Shown: positions 9,601 through 18,723, counted from the first letter of the stretch. The stretch: 64,000 nt of DNA from Streptomyces sp. MUM 178J (GCF_022414575.1 NZ_JADWYQ010000028.1:1-64000), one strand, 5' to 3'. Numbers and translations are program-made. Notes: generated by a model from the sequence alone, not told the origin.

Positions 9601-12600
9601 TCATAGCGGGTGTCGGTCAGCAGCCGCCCGCCTTGCGGGGTCGGCGACTGGGTCTGCAGCGGACGCAGCAGCGCGTCGTAGATCGTGTACGTGGTGTTGT
9701 ATGTGTCGCCGTCCCTCTTGAGGGTCGAGGTGGCGACCGAGGACGGCTTGGTGTTGGACAGGTTGTAGGTGAAGGTGCTGCTGGGGGCCTGGCTGCTGCG
9801 GATGCGGTTGGGGAGCCAGACCTCGGTCAGCCGACCGAGCGCGTCATACGCCAGCTCCGTCTTCTTCAGATTGATGTCATAGCTGCGCAGCGTCTGGCCG
9901 CGGCGTGGGTCGAGAAAGGCCACGGACCTGTGACCCTTGGCGTTTGTGCTGATGGTCTTGGTCAGTGGACCCGCTTCGGCCGGGGTGTAGGCGGTCGAGG
10001 TGGTGTTGCCCGCGGCGTCGGTGACGGTCAGAGGGCGGCCGAGCGTGTCAAAGGTGGTGGCGGAGGTCTTCTGCCAGGTGGGTGTGCCTGCGGTGTTGTA
10101 GCCCTGGGCGCGGCCGGTCCAGGTGGCCAGTCCGGTCTTGGGCTTCGTCGATGGCGACCAGGCGGCGCCGTCGTAGGCGACGGCGGTGTCGGCCAGGACG
10201 TCGCCGCGGGTTGAGCTGTCGGCCGGGAGGTCGACGTCGGCCTCTGCGACCGAGCACTTCGCTGCCACGGTGCGGGTGCGGGAGGTCAGGCTGGTGATGC
10301 CCTCACCGGGGTTGCGGGCGTACCAGGTGCGGGTGCAGGTCTCGTCGCCGTTCTTGGCGTCGTCGCCGCGGTCTTCGACCTGGTACGGCATGCCGTAGTC
10401 GTCGAAGGAGGTGTCCACCGTCCGTGAGCGCCAGGTCTTGGCTGCGGTGAGGTAGGTGTAGGCGGTGGTCTTCTTGACGCGGGTGTAGCGGGCGATGTGG
10501 TCGCCTGCGTCGGGGGCGCTCTGGCGGGCGGTCTCCTTCGACCACGGCCAGTTCGCCATCGCGTCGATCGGAGTCGAGCCGTTGTAGGTGACCTGTTCGC
10601 GCAGCATGCCCGCGTACTGGTCGTAGTCCGTGATGCCCTCGATGCCGATGCTTGGCGACGTCAGCGGGGCGACCGTGACCGTCTTGGTGGTGCCGTCCTT
10701 GTTCTTGTCGCCGTGCATGCCCTGCAGATAGAGCGAGACGGTCTTTGAACGGGGAGTGTCTTTCGCCCCGCTGTAGACGCTGACCTGGCGGTATCCGCGC
10801 CAGTCGGACCAGGTCCGCTCGTCCTTAGGCGTCAGCGGATCGTCGTTGTAGTGCCAGGCCGCGCCGCTGTACGCGTACTCGTGCTCCACGGCGTCGTTGT
10901 GACCGGCCGGGTCCGAGACCACCACGGCCAGCACCCGGTACTTGTGGAACCAGTCCACCGACGCGGTGTCGCTGCCGTTGATGTTCCAGTACTGCGGATA
11001 GCACGAGCGGGTGTTGGTGTCCTGGGCCGCGCCGAGGACCTCGCTGCGGCGGCACTCCGGCGACGACAGCGTGACCGTGGTGATCGCGCCGGTCTCCGAG
11101 GTGATGGTGGAGATGCGCGGGCGCGTCAGCGGCAGGATGTCATCGGTGGCGTCGACCCGGTTCGGCCGCATCTGATACGTGAACGACAGCGGATTCAGCC
11201 CAATGCCCGTGCCCGCCTTGCCGGTCCTCTTGACCGACTTCAGCGTCAGGACATGGTCGGAGGTGTCGCCGATGTCACCGCCGTCCAGATACTGCTGCTC
11301 CAGCTTCCACGAGTCCACCGGATCGTAGGCGCCGGTTCCGGCGTTGTACGAGTGGGTGTGGACGTCTGTGAGGCGCTTGCGTGTGAAGAACGATGCGCCA
11401 GCCGCATTGCACTCGTCGTCGTCCTTGGAGCAGATCGCATCGAAGGGGACGTCGGGCCAGTTGTCGGCGGTGTCCTTGGTGAGTTCCTTGCAGTCGGCGG
11501 CGGTGCAGCGCTCGGCGTAGCCGAAGGTCACCTTCGCGTCGGCGTCGTCGGTGAACAGCGCGCCCTTGCGCAGACCGTACTTGATCTCCTTCAGGTAGCC
11601 GCCGCGGGTGTAGAGGGCGCTTGCCTTGGCGGCCTTGTTCTTCTTGTAGTAGTTGGTCTCCTTTGCGTACCAGTAGGTGGCGGCGTTGCCGCGGGTGTCG
11701 ACGACGTAGTCGAGGTTCCACCGCCAGGCCTGATTCAGCGACCGGTCCGCGAACGTGCCGCCCTTGGAGTAGCCGGGCTCGCCGGAGTCGTCGCCGAAGA
11801 CCGGGAGCGTCCAGGTCGAGTTGGTGCGCTGGGTGGCAGCCCCGTCCAGCTTGTCGAGGCCGAAGACGTACCTGGTGCCGTCGCCGGTCACCACGGTCCA
11901 GTACTCGCCGTCGTCGTCGCCGTTGGCCGCCCCGGTGGAGCGGATCACCTTCGAGGCGTCGTCACCCTGCAGCCGCCACTGACCGGAGTCTTTGTCCTTG
12001 ACCAGGCGGCTTGACGTTCCGTTGAGGACGAGGCGGGCGTTGTCATACGTCCAGCAGCGGTCGAAGACGTCCTTGTGGCCGTCCTCGTCACAGCTGCCGT
12101 AGGCCCGCTCGATGTACGACTCGGTCAGGGAGAAGCCCTCGCCGACCGCCGTGCCCTGGTTGTTGGTCGTCGCGGTGCGGCCGTCGATGCTCCCCGAGTC
12201 ATACGACAGCGACAGACTCGGCGTGGGCCCGGCCGCCGCGGGCGGCACGGTGAAGTCGTACGACCAGGTGAAGGAGCCCGAACTGCCGCCCGCCTCCCAC
12301 GACGAGGACGCGGACAGCTCCGTCGCCGAGTAGTCACCCGAGCCGTTCGCCGACTCTCCGCCACCCGCGGAGGCGGCCGTCAGGGCCAGTACGGTGGCTC
12401 CGGCGGTGCTGCCGCTGCGGGCGAGCTGCGTCGACAGGCCGCCGCCAGACTTCGCCAGCGTCACCTGGGAGGTGACGGTCTGCTCGCCAAGGTCGTTGTC
12501 GGAGGCAAGAGGGGTCTGCTTGCGGCACTCGGCCTTCTCAGGTGTCGTCACCGCACAGGCAGGAAGCTGCACCAGACGGAGACGCTGCGACCAACTGCCG

Positions 12601-13166
12601 CCGACCGCTGAAGCGAAGCCGCTGTAGTCCACGCTCACCTCGGCCTCGCCGCCGGCGTCCGACTGGGCGGTGAGCAGCACACCGGTGACGCCGAGGCGCT
12701 TCGCCGCCTCCTGGTCCAGCACGGTCAGGTGGGCTGTCCCGGCCGTCGCAGACCTGGTCGACTTGTCCGCGCGGGGGCTGACCGTCATCGGAACACCACC
12801 CGGCGAGGCCGTCCCCGGCTTTGCGCCGTCGAGCTTCACCGTCGCAGCGCCTTGCTTCGGCCATGAGCCCTGCTGCTCCTGCCGTGCGAGCCGGGCCTGC
12901 TCGGCATTGGTCTTACGGTCCCGGGCGACCTTCTCGCGGGCCTTCTTCGCGCCAAGGCCCTTGACAGCCTCGACCTTGCTTACCCGCTGCTCGGGAAGAT
13001 CTGGTTTCCCGAGGCCCACCGGTACTGCTTCTGCTACTGAGGCGGGTGCCAGCCCTAATGGAAGGACCAGTGAGAACGCCACCGACCGCAACAACAGCCG
13101 GCTGTCCCAGTGGTTCGCTGTGCTCTGACGGCGTCCTCGTCTTGATCTGCCTATGCCAAGTCTCAT
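6657..13166 (-). CDS. RHS/YD-repeat secreted polymorphic toxin
   Basis: 2169 aa. It starts with an export signal (basic segment, then LLLRSVAFSLVLPLGLAPASVAEA). Residues about 295-370 resemble the SpvB/insecticidal-toxin-type module (GSFTWSYDFTVPPAAAGPTPSLSLSYDSG is split here: GSFTWSYDF, then PSLSLSYDSGSIDG). Many YD repeats follow (YDALGRL, YDIFGRQ, YDELGRA, YDATGN), then the RHS core at about 1780-1883 ending FSDPTGL, the usual junction to a variable tip. The 285-residue tip has Ser/Thr/Gly-rich linker sequence, a hydrophobic stretch at about 2042-2085 and a charged C-terminus. Established: RHS cores encapsulate a C-terminal toxin (WapA-like in Gram-positives). The tip itself matches nothing I recognise, and its DNA is AT-richer than the core, suggesting module exchange. 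Confidence 0.88.
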   Translation of the reverse strand: MRLGIGRSRRGRRQSTANHWDSRLLLRSVAFSLVLPLGLAPASVAEAVPVGLGKPDLPEQRVSKVEAVKGLGAKKAREKVARDRKTNAEQARLARQEQQGSWPKQGAATVKLDGAKPGTASPGGVPMTVSPRADKSTRSATAGTAHLTVLDQEAAKRLGVTGVLLTAQSDAGGEAEVSVDYSGFASAVGGSWSQRLRLVQLPACAVTTPEKAECRKQTPLASDNDLGEQTVTSQVTLAKSGGGLSTQLARSGSTAGATVLALTAASAGGGESANGSGDYSATELSASSSWEAGGSSGSFTWSYDFTVPPAAAGPTPSLSLSYDSGSIDGRTATTNNQGTAVGEGFSLTESYIERAYGSCDEDGHKDVFDRCWTYDNARLVLNGTSSRLVKDKDSGQWRLQGDDASKVIRSTGAANGDDDGEYWTVVTGDGTRYVFGLDKLDGAATQRTNSTWTLPVFGDDSGEPGYSKGGTFADRSLNQAWRWNLDYVVDTRGNAATYWYAKETNYYKKNKAAKASALYTRGGYLKEIKYGLRKGALFTDDADAKVTFGYAERCTAADCKELTKDTADNWPDVPFDAICSKDDDECNAAGASFFTRKRLTDVHTHSYNAGTGAYDPVDSWKLEQQYLDGGDIGDTSDHVLTLKSVKRTGKAGTGIGLNPLSFTYQMRPNRVDATDDILPLTRPRISTITSETGAITTVTLSSPECRRSEVLGAAQDTNTRSCYPQYWNINGSDTASVDWFHKYRVLAVVVSDPAGHNDAVEHEYAYSGAAWHYNDDPLTPKDERTWSDWRGYRQVSVYSGAKDTPRSKTVSLYLQGMHGDKNKDGTTKTVTVAPLTSPSIGIEGITDYDQYAGMLREQVTYNGSTPIDAMANWPWSKETARQSAPDAGDHIARYTRVKKTTAYTYLTAAKTWRSRTVDTSFDDYGMPYQVEDRGDDAKNGDETCTRTWYARNPGEGITSLTSRTRTVAAKCSVAEADVDLPADSSTRGDVLADTAVAYDGAAWSPSTKPKTGLATWTGRAQGYNTAGTPTWQKTSATTFDTLGRPLTVTDAAGNTTSTAYTPAEAGPLTKTISTNAKGHRSVAFLDPRRGQTLRSYDINLKKTELAYDALGRLTEVWLPNRIRSSQAPSSTFTYNLSNTKPSSVATSTLKRDGDTYNTTYTIYDALLRPLQTQSPTPQGGRLLTDTRYDSRGLAYETYADIFDTTSTPNGTYTRAEYGEAPTQTETVFDGAGRPTTSTLHVFGTKKWSTSTTYTGDSTAATALEGGSATRSITDARGRTVETREYAGTSPADTEWGGSLGTAYTSTMFTYALDDQQTSITGPDGAKWTYRYDIFGRQISAKDPDKGTSTSAYNNLDQLVKATDARGQSILTAYDELGRATGTWNGAQTDANQLTARTYDTILKGQPATSTRYIGGKNGQAYTKAVTKYDSLSRPVETELRLPDSDPLVKAGTPSTLEYSSYYNIDGTLQNIREPALGGLPKEVIEYDYTDLGQVTSIGGTTGYLLDADYSALGQPQQLALGTANASGHKRVYVTNTYEEGTGRLTRSHVTDQTHPYMLQDLNYTFDQVGNVTSIADPTTLGGASAPETQCFAYDGHRRLVEAWTPASQKCADPRSADKLSGPAPYWTSYTYNTAGQRTSETQHKPSGTTKTTHCYTNDAQPHTLSGTSTTDDCTTPERAYAYDATGNTTKRPGPSAQQNLTWSEAGRLAQLTENGTTTDYLYDADGTLLIRNTENGERVLYAGATELHLKANGTTWAQRYYTSGDLAVAVRSNETGTPKLTYLAGDHHGTQSLAVFADTGQTFSKRHTTPFGAQRGKPIGTSWPDDKGFLGKTTGKTTGLTHIGARQYDPTIGQFISVDPLLLPEQHQSLNGYAYANQNAVSFSDPTGLCMDPGNGRCHQSTTTGSGREGTPDPSYPLNPGVTYKQSTPSNKGNSKQTSGTASTSGNTTVSSKGQVRTVNADSELYFGGPIDDETYRWFQDMGYQGSKNFTLAEAAKFAESDDSGHIYKTLCGLLGNNPVECQDQASSVFRGKTWLKENERTVAAFGAIALGFVAAGFCPTSGVTCPVAIGAATGGTIYAVTTPKRNWEVSGFVVGVASGAVAGAGRPQLLFAGRVNGKSVSGRLTEKTNGTTRRTIQERLLELEVDVTRIERATIELTRAWLESGKGR

Positions 13167-13234
13167 TCGTGCCTGTCCCGCCTGTCTTGTTCAACGCTTC
13201 CTGACAAGTCGTCATGCGCCACGGAGTGGCTGCT

Positions 13235-13272
13235 CCGGGGGCGGCACGGCGAGGCCGCCGTGCCGCCCCCGG
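13235..13272. terminator. Strong hairpin after the LamG gene
   Basis: A perfect 16-bp stem (CCGGGGGCGGCACGGC and its complement) with a 6-nt loop lies 10 bases past the stop of the LamG gene and 69 bases before the RHS start codon. It probably separates the two transcription units. Confidence 0.75.
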
Positions 13273-13281
13273 CTCTGCACC

Positions 13282-16200
13282 TCAGTCGCCGACCGTGAGC
13301 TCGATCTGCCGCAGGCCCGCCATGGCACCGGCCCACAGACGGACCTCGGCGACGCGCGCGGGCAAGTGATGTGCCCATGTACCGGACGAGAGGCCCCGGC
13401 CGATCGCGAAGTCACCTGAACCGGCCTCAGCTGTGAAGGCTGTCGGTTCGCCGTTGCGGTCATAGCCCACGAAGAGGCTGATCTCGCCCGCCTGGGCATC
13501 GAAGACACCGGTCAGTCGAACCGAAGCATCGACTGCAGCCGCTTCATCGGAGGCCACCGAGGAGAATGTGCCGTCGGGGCTGAGTCGGCCGAAGTGCCAG
13601 AGACCGACCGGAACCGTCCTCTCCTCAAGCGTCTCCTCGTCGACGACGGTCTCCTTGCCGGTCATCTGGAACCAGAACCCCCACGCGGAGCCGTCGGCGG
13701 TGCGTTGCCCCAGCACCTGGCCGGTGTAGCCGACCTCCTTGGCCGCCAGCTTGTCCCCGTCCAGCGCGGCCAGCGTGGTGACCGTGAACGATCCGGTGTC
13801 ATCGATGACCGGACCGGTTGCGGTGGCCGCGTCGTCCACCCCGTCAAGGGCGATCTCCCCGTCCTGGATCGACGCACCGCCGGTCAGGGCCAGACTCCTG
13901 CCGTAGCCGGAAGTGGTGTCCGCGATCGAGGCACCGCTGCCGTGGGAGGCGGACCAGTCCGCCACCAGCTCGGCGCCGGTGAAGTGCTCGGAGGTCAGCA
14001 GGCGTGCCTCCTGGGCGATCTCGTCCGGGAGCAGGGCACGCTGCCACGCGGCTACCTCGTCGATGGAGCCATTGAAGTAGTCGGTGTAGTCGCCGCGCCA
14101 CAACACCCGGCCGATCTGCAGCGGTCCGGAAGCGTCCCAAGGAGAGCCGACGCCGTCCGTCCCCTGCAGGCGCCCGTTCACGTACAGGCGGATCTCACCG
14201 GCCGCCGCGTCGTACACGGCCGCCAGATGCGTCCACACGCCGAACGTCGCAGGCTGCTTGGCCACTACGATCTGCTCACCGATGTTGCCGTCCGTCGCGT
14301 CCTTCGGCGAGGTACGCAGGGTCCAGGTCTTCTTGTCGCCCTGGTAGGAGAGGTAGAAGCCGCTGTAGAACGAGCCGTTCTGCCCCAGCACCGTGACGTT
14401 GCGCCCCGGATCGGAGTCAAGGCGCGCCCAGGCCGAGACCGTGTAGGAAGACCGGGTCTCCACCACGGGGCCTGCTGTGGCCGCGTGGCCGGTGCTTCCG
14501 TTCAGCGCCAGGCCTCGGTCCGTCACTGGCGTTGCCAGCGGCTGGCCCTGGGCATCGTGGGTGATCAGCCCACGTCGGCCCCGGTCGTCACGGACGGCTC
14601 CAGCGCTGAGCGTGGCGTCATGCCGCGCCGCGCCGCCTGCCGTCGCCGAGTCCTTGGCCACGCCCGTGGCCTCGTCGAAGTGCCAGCGCCCGACCGGGCC
14701 CTCACCCGCCGCGACAAGGAAGTCCAGCAGATTCTGCGCGCCCCAGCGGCCGACGTCGTCCTTGGCTCGCACGTATACGCGGTGTGTGCCGGCCTTCCCG
14801 GGTGTGGTGCTCACTGTGACCTTCGAGCCCGACTGCTCGGCAGACCACGCCGCGCCCGAGGAGAGCTTGTACTGGTAGGCGATGTCGTTGCCGTCACCGG
14901 AGGCCGGGGCGAAGGTGAAGGAGGCCTTCTGACCCGGGCCGCCGGACGGTGCACAGGCGTTGGGGGTGCACTCCGTGTACGGCGCGCCGACGGTGATCTT
15001 CGGTGCCTTGGGTGCGGTCGGGTCGACCTTGAAGTAGCACCAGCGGAACTCCGGGCTGTTCAGATTGCTCTTGCCGGAGTTGTAGTAGGAGCGCACCCAG
15101 GTCCGGTAGCGGTACAGCTTCCCCTCGGACAGAGTCGACCAGGACAGCGTCACCTTCGTGTTGTCGCCCACGAAACCGCTGGAGGGGCGTACATCGCCGT
15201 TGCCGGCCGGGGTGTCCGACCAGGTGCCGTCGCTGTTCTTGTGGTCGAGGTCGAACGAGACCCGCAGCTGGGCGTCCTTCTCGCCGCCCGCGGCGGTCTG
15301 CGCGGTCGCCGTGAGCGCCGGTGTCGGGTCCGACACGATCGCGGGATCGTATTCCTTCGTCTCGCACACCGTCCCCGAACCGGTGACCAGACCGACCGCC
15401 GTCGGCTTGGCGGGCAGCCCCACGAAGTCCACTGCCAGCACGGCGTCGTTCTTGAACCGCTTCCACGCCGAGGTGTCCGACTCGTCGTGCGCCTTGATCA
15501 TCAAGGTGAGCCGGGAGAACTTGCCCGCGGCGAAGTTCGCGACCGTCGGGGTCAGGTTCTCGTTGGGCTCCTGAGGGTTGTCGTGAAACTCGATCGGAGC
15601 GTCAGGCGAGTTCGGGTCGCACAGAGAACCGCGCCCCGCAGACACCCAGCGGTCGCCCATGAAGTCCAGATGTGTCGGCCGGGACGACCACGTCGTGGAC
15701 GACGAGATGTTGTTCGTACGCCACAGGTCAACCGGGCGCGGATCGCACTGGAAGGCCCAAGGCTCCGTGACGCGGAACGTCGCGTCCAGGATCTTCTTGC
15801 CCTTCAGGCTCGCCGGAGAGAACTCGAAGTACAGCCGCTGCACATATCCCGGGCCGCAGTAGTAGCCGTTCCACGTTCCGCACTTGCCCGCGCCCTTGCC
15901 GCGGTCGTCCGAGCCGTTGCCCCAGCCGTAGGACTCATAGCCGTCGCTGCGCAGCAGTGTCCGCTCCGACTCGCCCCAGGTGACGGTCGGGTCGATGAAC
16001 AGCGGGAAGGCAGCCGGATCGGTCTCGTTCAGCAGCTCCGCGTCCGGAACGACCGACAGCGAGTCCTTGGAGAGCCTCACGTCCATCCGGGCGACGTCGT
16101 CGCCCTGGCCCGGCTCCAGACCGGAACCGGACGGAGCGGACTCCGACGGGTCCGTCGGCGTCCGCGTCGGCGTCTCATCGGTCGAGGCGGCCGGTGCGGC

Positions 16201-17034
16201 CGGTGCGGAGGCGGCGCTGAGCTTCATCGCGGCCGGCTGCTGCCCGTCCTCCGCCTTGCCCGCCGAGTTCCACATCTGCGCCGGCGGCGCACGGAACACC
16301 GTCCGACCGTCCCCGTCGACGGCGGCGAGATTGCCCGCAGCCCCCTTGCGCACCGTGAGGCCCTTGCTCTTCAGCCCAAAATTGAGTTCCTTCAACTCCG
16401 GCAGCGTCGCCGCCTTCGGCGTCTTGACGACCAGGACGTGTTGGAAGCTCTCCGGGGTGGCGGTCACCTTCAGATCCACGTCCGGCAGCACATCCGCGTA
16501 CAGAGCGCTCGGCCCGTCGAGCCGGGGTTCCGGAAGCTTCCCGGACCAGCGCAGCTCCAGCGAGCGGCCCTGATCGGCGATCTCCGCCAACGGGTCTCCG
16601 TCCCCGCCGCCGGAGAAGGACATCTCCGCCGCCGCGGCCTTCGGGCCTACTGAGCCGTCGGAACGGCGTACGAGCGTGGGATCAGGGTCCTGCCAACCGC
16701 CCTGCCCCGTGGCCACACGCACCGGGACGGACGACTCCTCCAGTGTGAAGGTGAACCCGTCCGGGTTCGCGAAGACGGTCGTACGCTCGGAACGCTGCCC
16801 TGCGACCTCGACGCGCTGCCCCGACTCCTTCGCCTCCGCAAGGGCTCGCTGCCCCTCGGAGAGCGGCGCGGGCTCCGATGCCGGGGCCGCCTTTGCCCCG
16901 GCCGCGTTCGTCAGCGGCAATGCGAGCGTCGCCACTGCGGTGACGAGGACCGTTGCGGCCGTCCGCCCGCGTGCCGCCCTTCGTCTCCGGGCAGGCGTGT
17001 GTGCACGCCCCCGTATTAACTCCACAATCCCCAC
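13282..17034 (-). CDS. Secreted LamG-domain protein next to the RHS toxin
   Basis: 1250 aa. An Arg-rich N-terminus and hydrophobic segment (ATVLVTAVATLALPLTNAAG) form an export signal. The first 550 residues are a large extracellular region (WGESERTLLRSDGYESYGWG and DLWRTNN are recognisable) typical of Streptomyces exoproteins found beside RHS genes; fibronectin-like stretches follow. Two LamG/concanavalin-like modules are at about 780-1000 (RSSYTVSAWARLD, GEIRLYVNGRLQG, GSIDEVAAWQRAL) and 1020-1245. LamG folds bind carbohydrate or protein, so a surface-adhesion or toxin-delivery accessory role is plausible but inferred. A hairpin and a 115-bp gap separate it from the RHS gene downstream. Confidence 0.8.
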   Translation of the reverse strand: MGIVELIRGRAHTPARRRRAARGRTAATVLVTAVATLALPLTNAAGAKAAPASEPAPLSEGQRALAEAKESGQRVEVAGQRSERTTVFANPDGFTFTLEESSVPVRVATGQGGWQDPDPTLVRRSDGSVGPKAAAAEMSFSGGGDGDPLAEIADQGRSLELRWSGKLPEPRLDGPSALYADVLPDVDLKVTATPESFQHVLVVKTPKAATLPELKELNFGLKSKGLTVRKGAAGNLAAVDGDGRTVFRAPPAQMWNSAGKAEDGQQPAAMKLSAASAPAAPAASTDETPTRTPTDPSESAPSGSGLEPGQGDDVARMDVRLSKDSLSVVPDAELLNETDPAAFPLFIDPTVTWGESERTLLRSDGYESYGWGNGSDDRGKGAGKCGTWNGYYCGPGYVQRLYFEFSPASLKGKKILDATFRVTEPWAFQCDPRPVDLWRTNNISSSTTWSSRPTHLDFMGDRWVSAGRGSLCDPNSPDAPIEFHDNPQEPNENLTPTVANFAAGKFSRLTLMIKAHDESDTSAWKRFKNDAVLAVDFVGLPAKPTAVGLVTGSGTVCETKEYDPAIVSDPTPALTATAQTAAGGEKDAQLRVSFDLDHKNSDGTWSDTPAGNGDVRPSSGFVGDNTKVTLSWSTLSEGKLYRYRTWVRSYYNSGKSNLNSPEFRWCYFKVDPTAPKAPKITVGAPYTECTPNACAPSGGPGQKASFTFAPASGDGNDIAYQYKLSSGAAWSAEQSGSKVTVSTTPGKAGTHRVYVRAKDDVGRWGAQNLLDFLVAAGEGPVGRWHFDEATGVAKDSATAGGAARHDATLSAGAVRDDRGRRGLITHDAQGQPLATPVTDRGLALNGSTGHAATAGPVVETRSSYTVSAWARLDSDPGRNVTVLGQNGSFYSGFYLSYQGDKKTWTLRTSPKDATDGNIGEQIVVAKQPATFGVWTHLAAVYDAAAGEIRLYVNGRLQGTDGVGSPWDASGPLQIGRVLWRGDYTDYFNGSIDEVAAWQRALLPDEIAQEARLLTSEHFTGAELVADWSASHGSGASIADTTSGYGRSLALTGGASIQDGEIALDGVDDAATATGPVIDDTGSFTVTTLAALDGDKLAAKEVGYTGQVLGQRTADGSAWGFWFQMTGKETVVDEETLEERTVPVGLWHFGRLSPDGTFSSVASDEAAAVDASVRLTGVFDAQAGEISLFVGYDRNGEPTAFTAEAGSGDFAIGRGLSSGTWAHHLPARVAEVRLWAGAMAGLRQIELTVGD

Positions 17035-17635
17035 CCCAGAGTTACCGGTTGTTCAAGATCGCAGCGAGTCAACGACAGGCCACCCTCGGCAGTCAAGCAA
17101 TTACGTGTGCATGGCCTGTCGGCGTGTACGGCGGCAAAAGGGCAGGACGGGGCGGGTCCGGCGAGGCGACAGTCCTCGCCGGACCCGCCGGTCGGACCTC
17201 CGTGAGCAGGCAGCGCGGTCAGGTAAGGGGTGTCCGACCGTCACCGCGTCCGGCCGGATGCGGATGGCTTTCTGACGGGGCTGGCCGAAACCCTTCAAGG
17301 TCGTGAGCTGAACCGACGTCAGGTGCCCGCGCTCCGGCGGCACGTCCACCGCCCCGGATCGTCGGCGTCAGCGGGAACACCGCGGTGACCGCTCAGCGGT
17401 CCATGGGCAGCAATTACCGAGCGGGGTCCCTGCGGGTCGCCTTCGGGGTGGATGTGAGCGACCCGGACAACCCGAAGCAGATATGGAAGCTCGCGGGCTT
17501 CGATGCCTTCGCGTGACGGACAAGGCCGTGGTGGGAGTACGGGGGACTCTCGATGCTGGAGGGCAGCACCCGCAAGCGGGACGAGAGCTACGGCCGGTGG
17601 AAGCCCTCTCTGCACCGTGCCGTCGGCTGACGCGT
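17035..17635. other. Gene-poor interval with broken small ORFs and an orphan hairpin
   Basis: About 600 bp without an intact gene. It holds a perfect hairpin at 17152-17188 (listed separately), a 37-codon plus-strand ORF at 17403-17516 (product begins MGSNYRAGSLRVAF) and a further coding-like fragment ending RWKPSLHRAVG near 17630. None matches a family I know. They look like decayed remains rather than expressed genes. Confidence 0.4.
17152..17188. terminator. Orphan terminator-like hairpin
   Basis: A perfect 15-bp stem (GCGGGTCCGGCGAGG and its complement) around the loop CGACAGT. No intact gene ends just before it on either strand, so it may be the surviving terminator of a lost gene. Confidence 0.55.
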
Positions 17636-17908
17636 TCAGCCCTTGAGGGTCTCGACGAAGGCGGCCCAGGCCGGGGCGGCGACGATGAGGACGGGGCTGG
17701 AGGGGAACTTGGAGTCGCGGACGGGGACGACGCCGGGGACGTTGTCCAGGACTTCGAGGCAGCTGCCGCCCTCACCGTTGCTGTAGCTGCTCTTCCGCCA
17801 GGCGGCCGCGCCCGGGAAGTCGTACCCCACTTCGACGCAGCTGCCGCCGTCCCCGTCGCTGTAGCTGCTCTTGCGCCAGCGGGCGGTGCTCAGGTCGAAC
17901 GCTCGCAT
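17636..17908 (-). CDS. DUF397 protein (tandem DUF397)
   Basis: 90 aa with two copies of the DUF397 core: WRKSSYSDGDGGSCVEVGYD and WRKSSYSNGEGGSCLEVLD, then VPVRDSK and WAAFVETLKG. DUF397 proteins in Streptomyces are the small partners of XRE/DUF5753 regulators and are thought to work as a regulatory or toxin-antitoxin-like pair with them. The gene overlaps the end of its XRE partner by 19 bases, so the two are co-transcribed and probably translationally coupled. Confidence 0.9.
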   Translation of the reverse strand: MRAFDLSTARWRKSSYSDGDGGSCVEVGYDFPGAAAWRKSSYSNGEGGSCLEVLDNVPGVVPVRDSKFPSSPVLIVAAPAWAAFVETLKG

Positions 17909-18723
17909 CGTCTGAAGTCCTCCGCCGCCGACTCGATCAGGGTCAGGGACGCCTCCGGCGACAGCGCGGCGGCCCTGAGGAGATCGTAAGCGGCCTGGGT
18001 GCGCTTCACCACCGCTGGATCGTCCAGCAAATTCCCTGAATACACCGCTTCTGTATAGGCCGTTGGCGGGGCGTCCTCGAACTCCATCAGCGTGAACATC
18101 TTGCCCATCTGCGGGTGTGCACCGGTTGCGAACGGAACGATCTGGATCAGCGCCTTGCGGTCGCGGACCATCGTCGCGAGATGGTCGAGCTGGCGGGCCA
18201 TGTCGACTGATGCCCCTGCCTGGATCCGCAGCGCTGATTCGTGAAGGATCGCCCAGTACAGCGGACGCGTGGCATCGCCCAGGATCTTCGCGCGGTCCAT
18301 ACGTGCGCCGACGGTGTCTTCGAGGAACTCCTCCGTCGCCAGCGGGTTACTGGCCAGTACGACCGCGCGTGCGTACTCCTTCGTCTGAAGCAGGCCCGGG
18401 ATGAGCGTCGGGGCGAAGTCGCAGATTTTCGTGGCCAGGGCTTCGAGCTCCGCCGCCGCGGCGAAGTAGGTCGCATACGGCGACTTGTCGATCAGCTTTC
18501 GCCACATCCTCTCGAAAATGCCATCGGTTTGCAGTACCTCGTCGATGCGCTGCGCCACATCCAACTGCGGTTTTCTGATGGCCTGTTCGAACTGGCCGAT
18601 GTATCCGCCGGATACGAACACCCGCGTCCCCAGCTCCGATTGTGTGAGCCCCGCCGCCTCCCTCCGCCGCTTGAGTTCCGCGCCGAAGAATTCCCACTCC
18701 GCCTGCCGCAGACCCTTGGCCAT
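17890..18723 (-). CDS. XRE-family regulator with DUF5753 domain
   Basis: 277 aa. The N-terminal helix-turn-helix spans about residues 10-70 (LKRRREAAGLTQSELG, then GGYIGQFEQAIRKP). The DUF5753 domain (about 90-270) contains LIPGLLQTKEYARAVV, the usual signature, and the late motif FTLMEFEDAPPTAYTE. Known family: actinobacterial cytoplasmic DNA-binding regulators paired with DUF397 genes. It starts 114 bp from a divergent small gene, so the gap likely holds both promoters and its operator. Confidence 0.92.
   Translation of the reverse strand: MAKGLRQAEWEFFGAELKRRREAAGLTQSELGTRVFVSGGYIGQFEQAIRKPQLDVAQRIDEVLQTDGIFERMWRKLIDKSPYATYFAAAAELEALATKICDFAPTLIPGLLQTKEYARAVVLASNPLATEEFLEDTVGARMDRAKILGDATRPLYWAILHESALRIQAGASVDMARQLDHLATMVRDRKALIQIVPFATGAHPQMGKMFTLMEFEDAPPTAYTEAVYSGNLLDDPAVVKRTQAAYDLLRAAALSPEASLTLIESAAEDFRRCERST

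Noticed and set aside
13594..16653. 1019-aa open frame antisense to the LamG gene
   Set aside because: Composition is Arg/Gly/Val-rich as expected for the complement of GC-biased coding DNA; no family motif, no ribosome site.
17403..17516. 37-codon ORF MGSNYRAGSLRVAF...
   Set aside because: No ribosome site and no homologue I recognise; reported only as part of the gene-poor interval.
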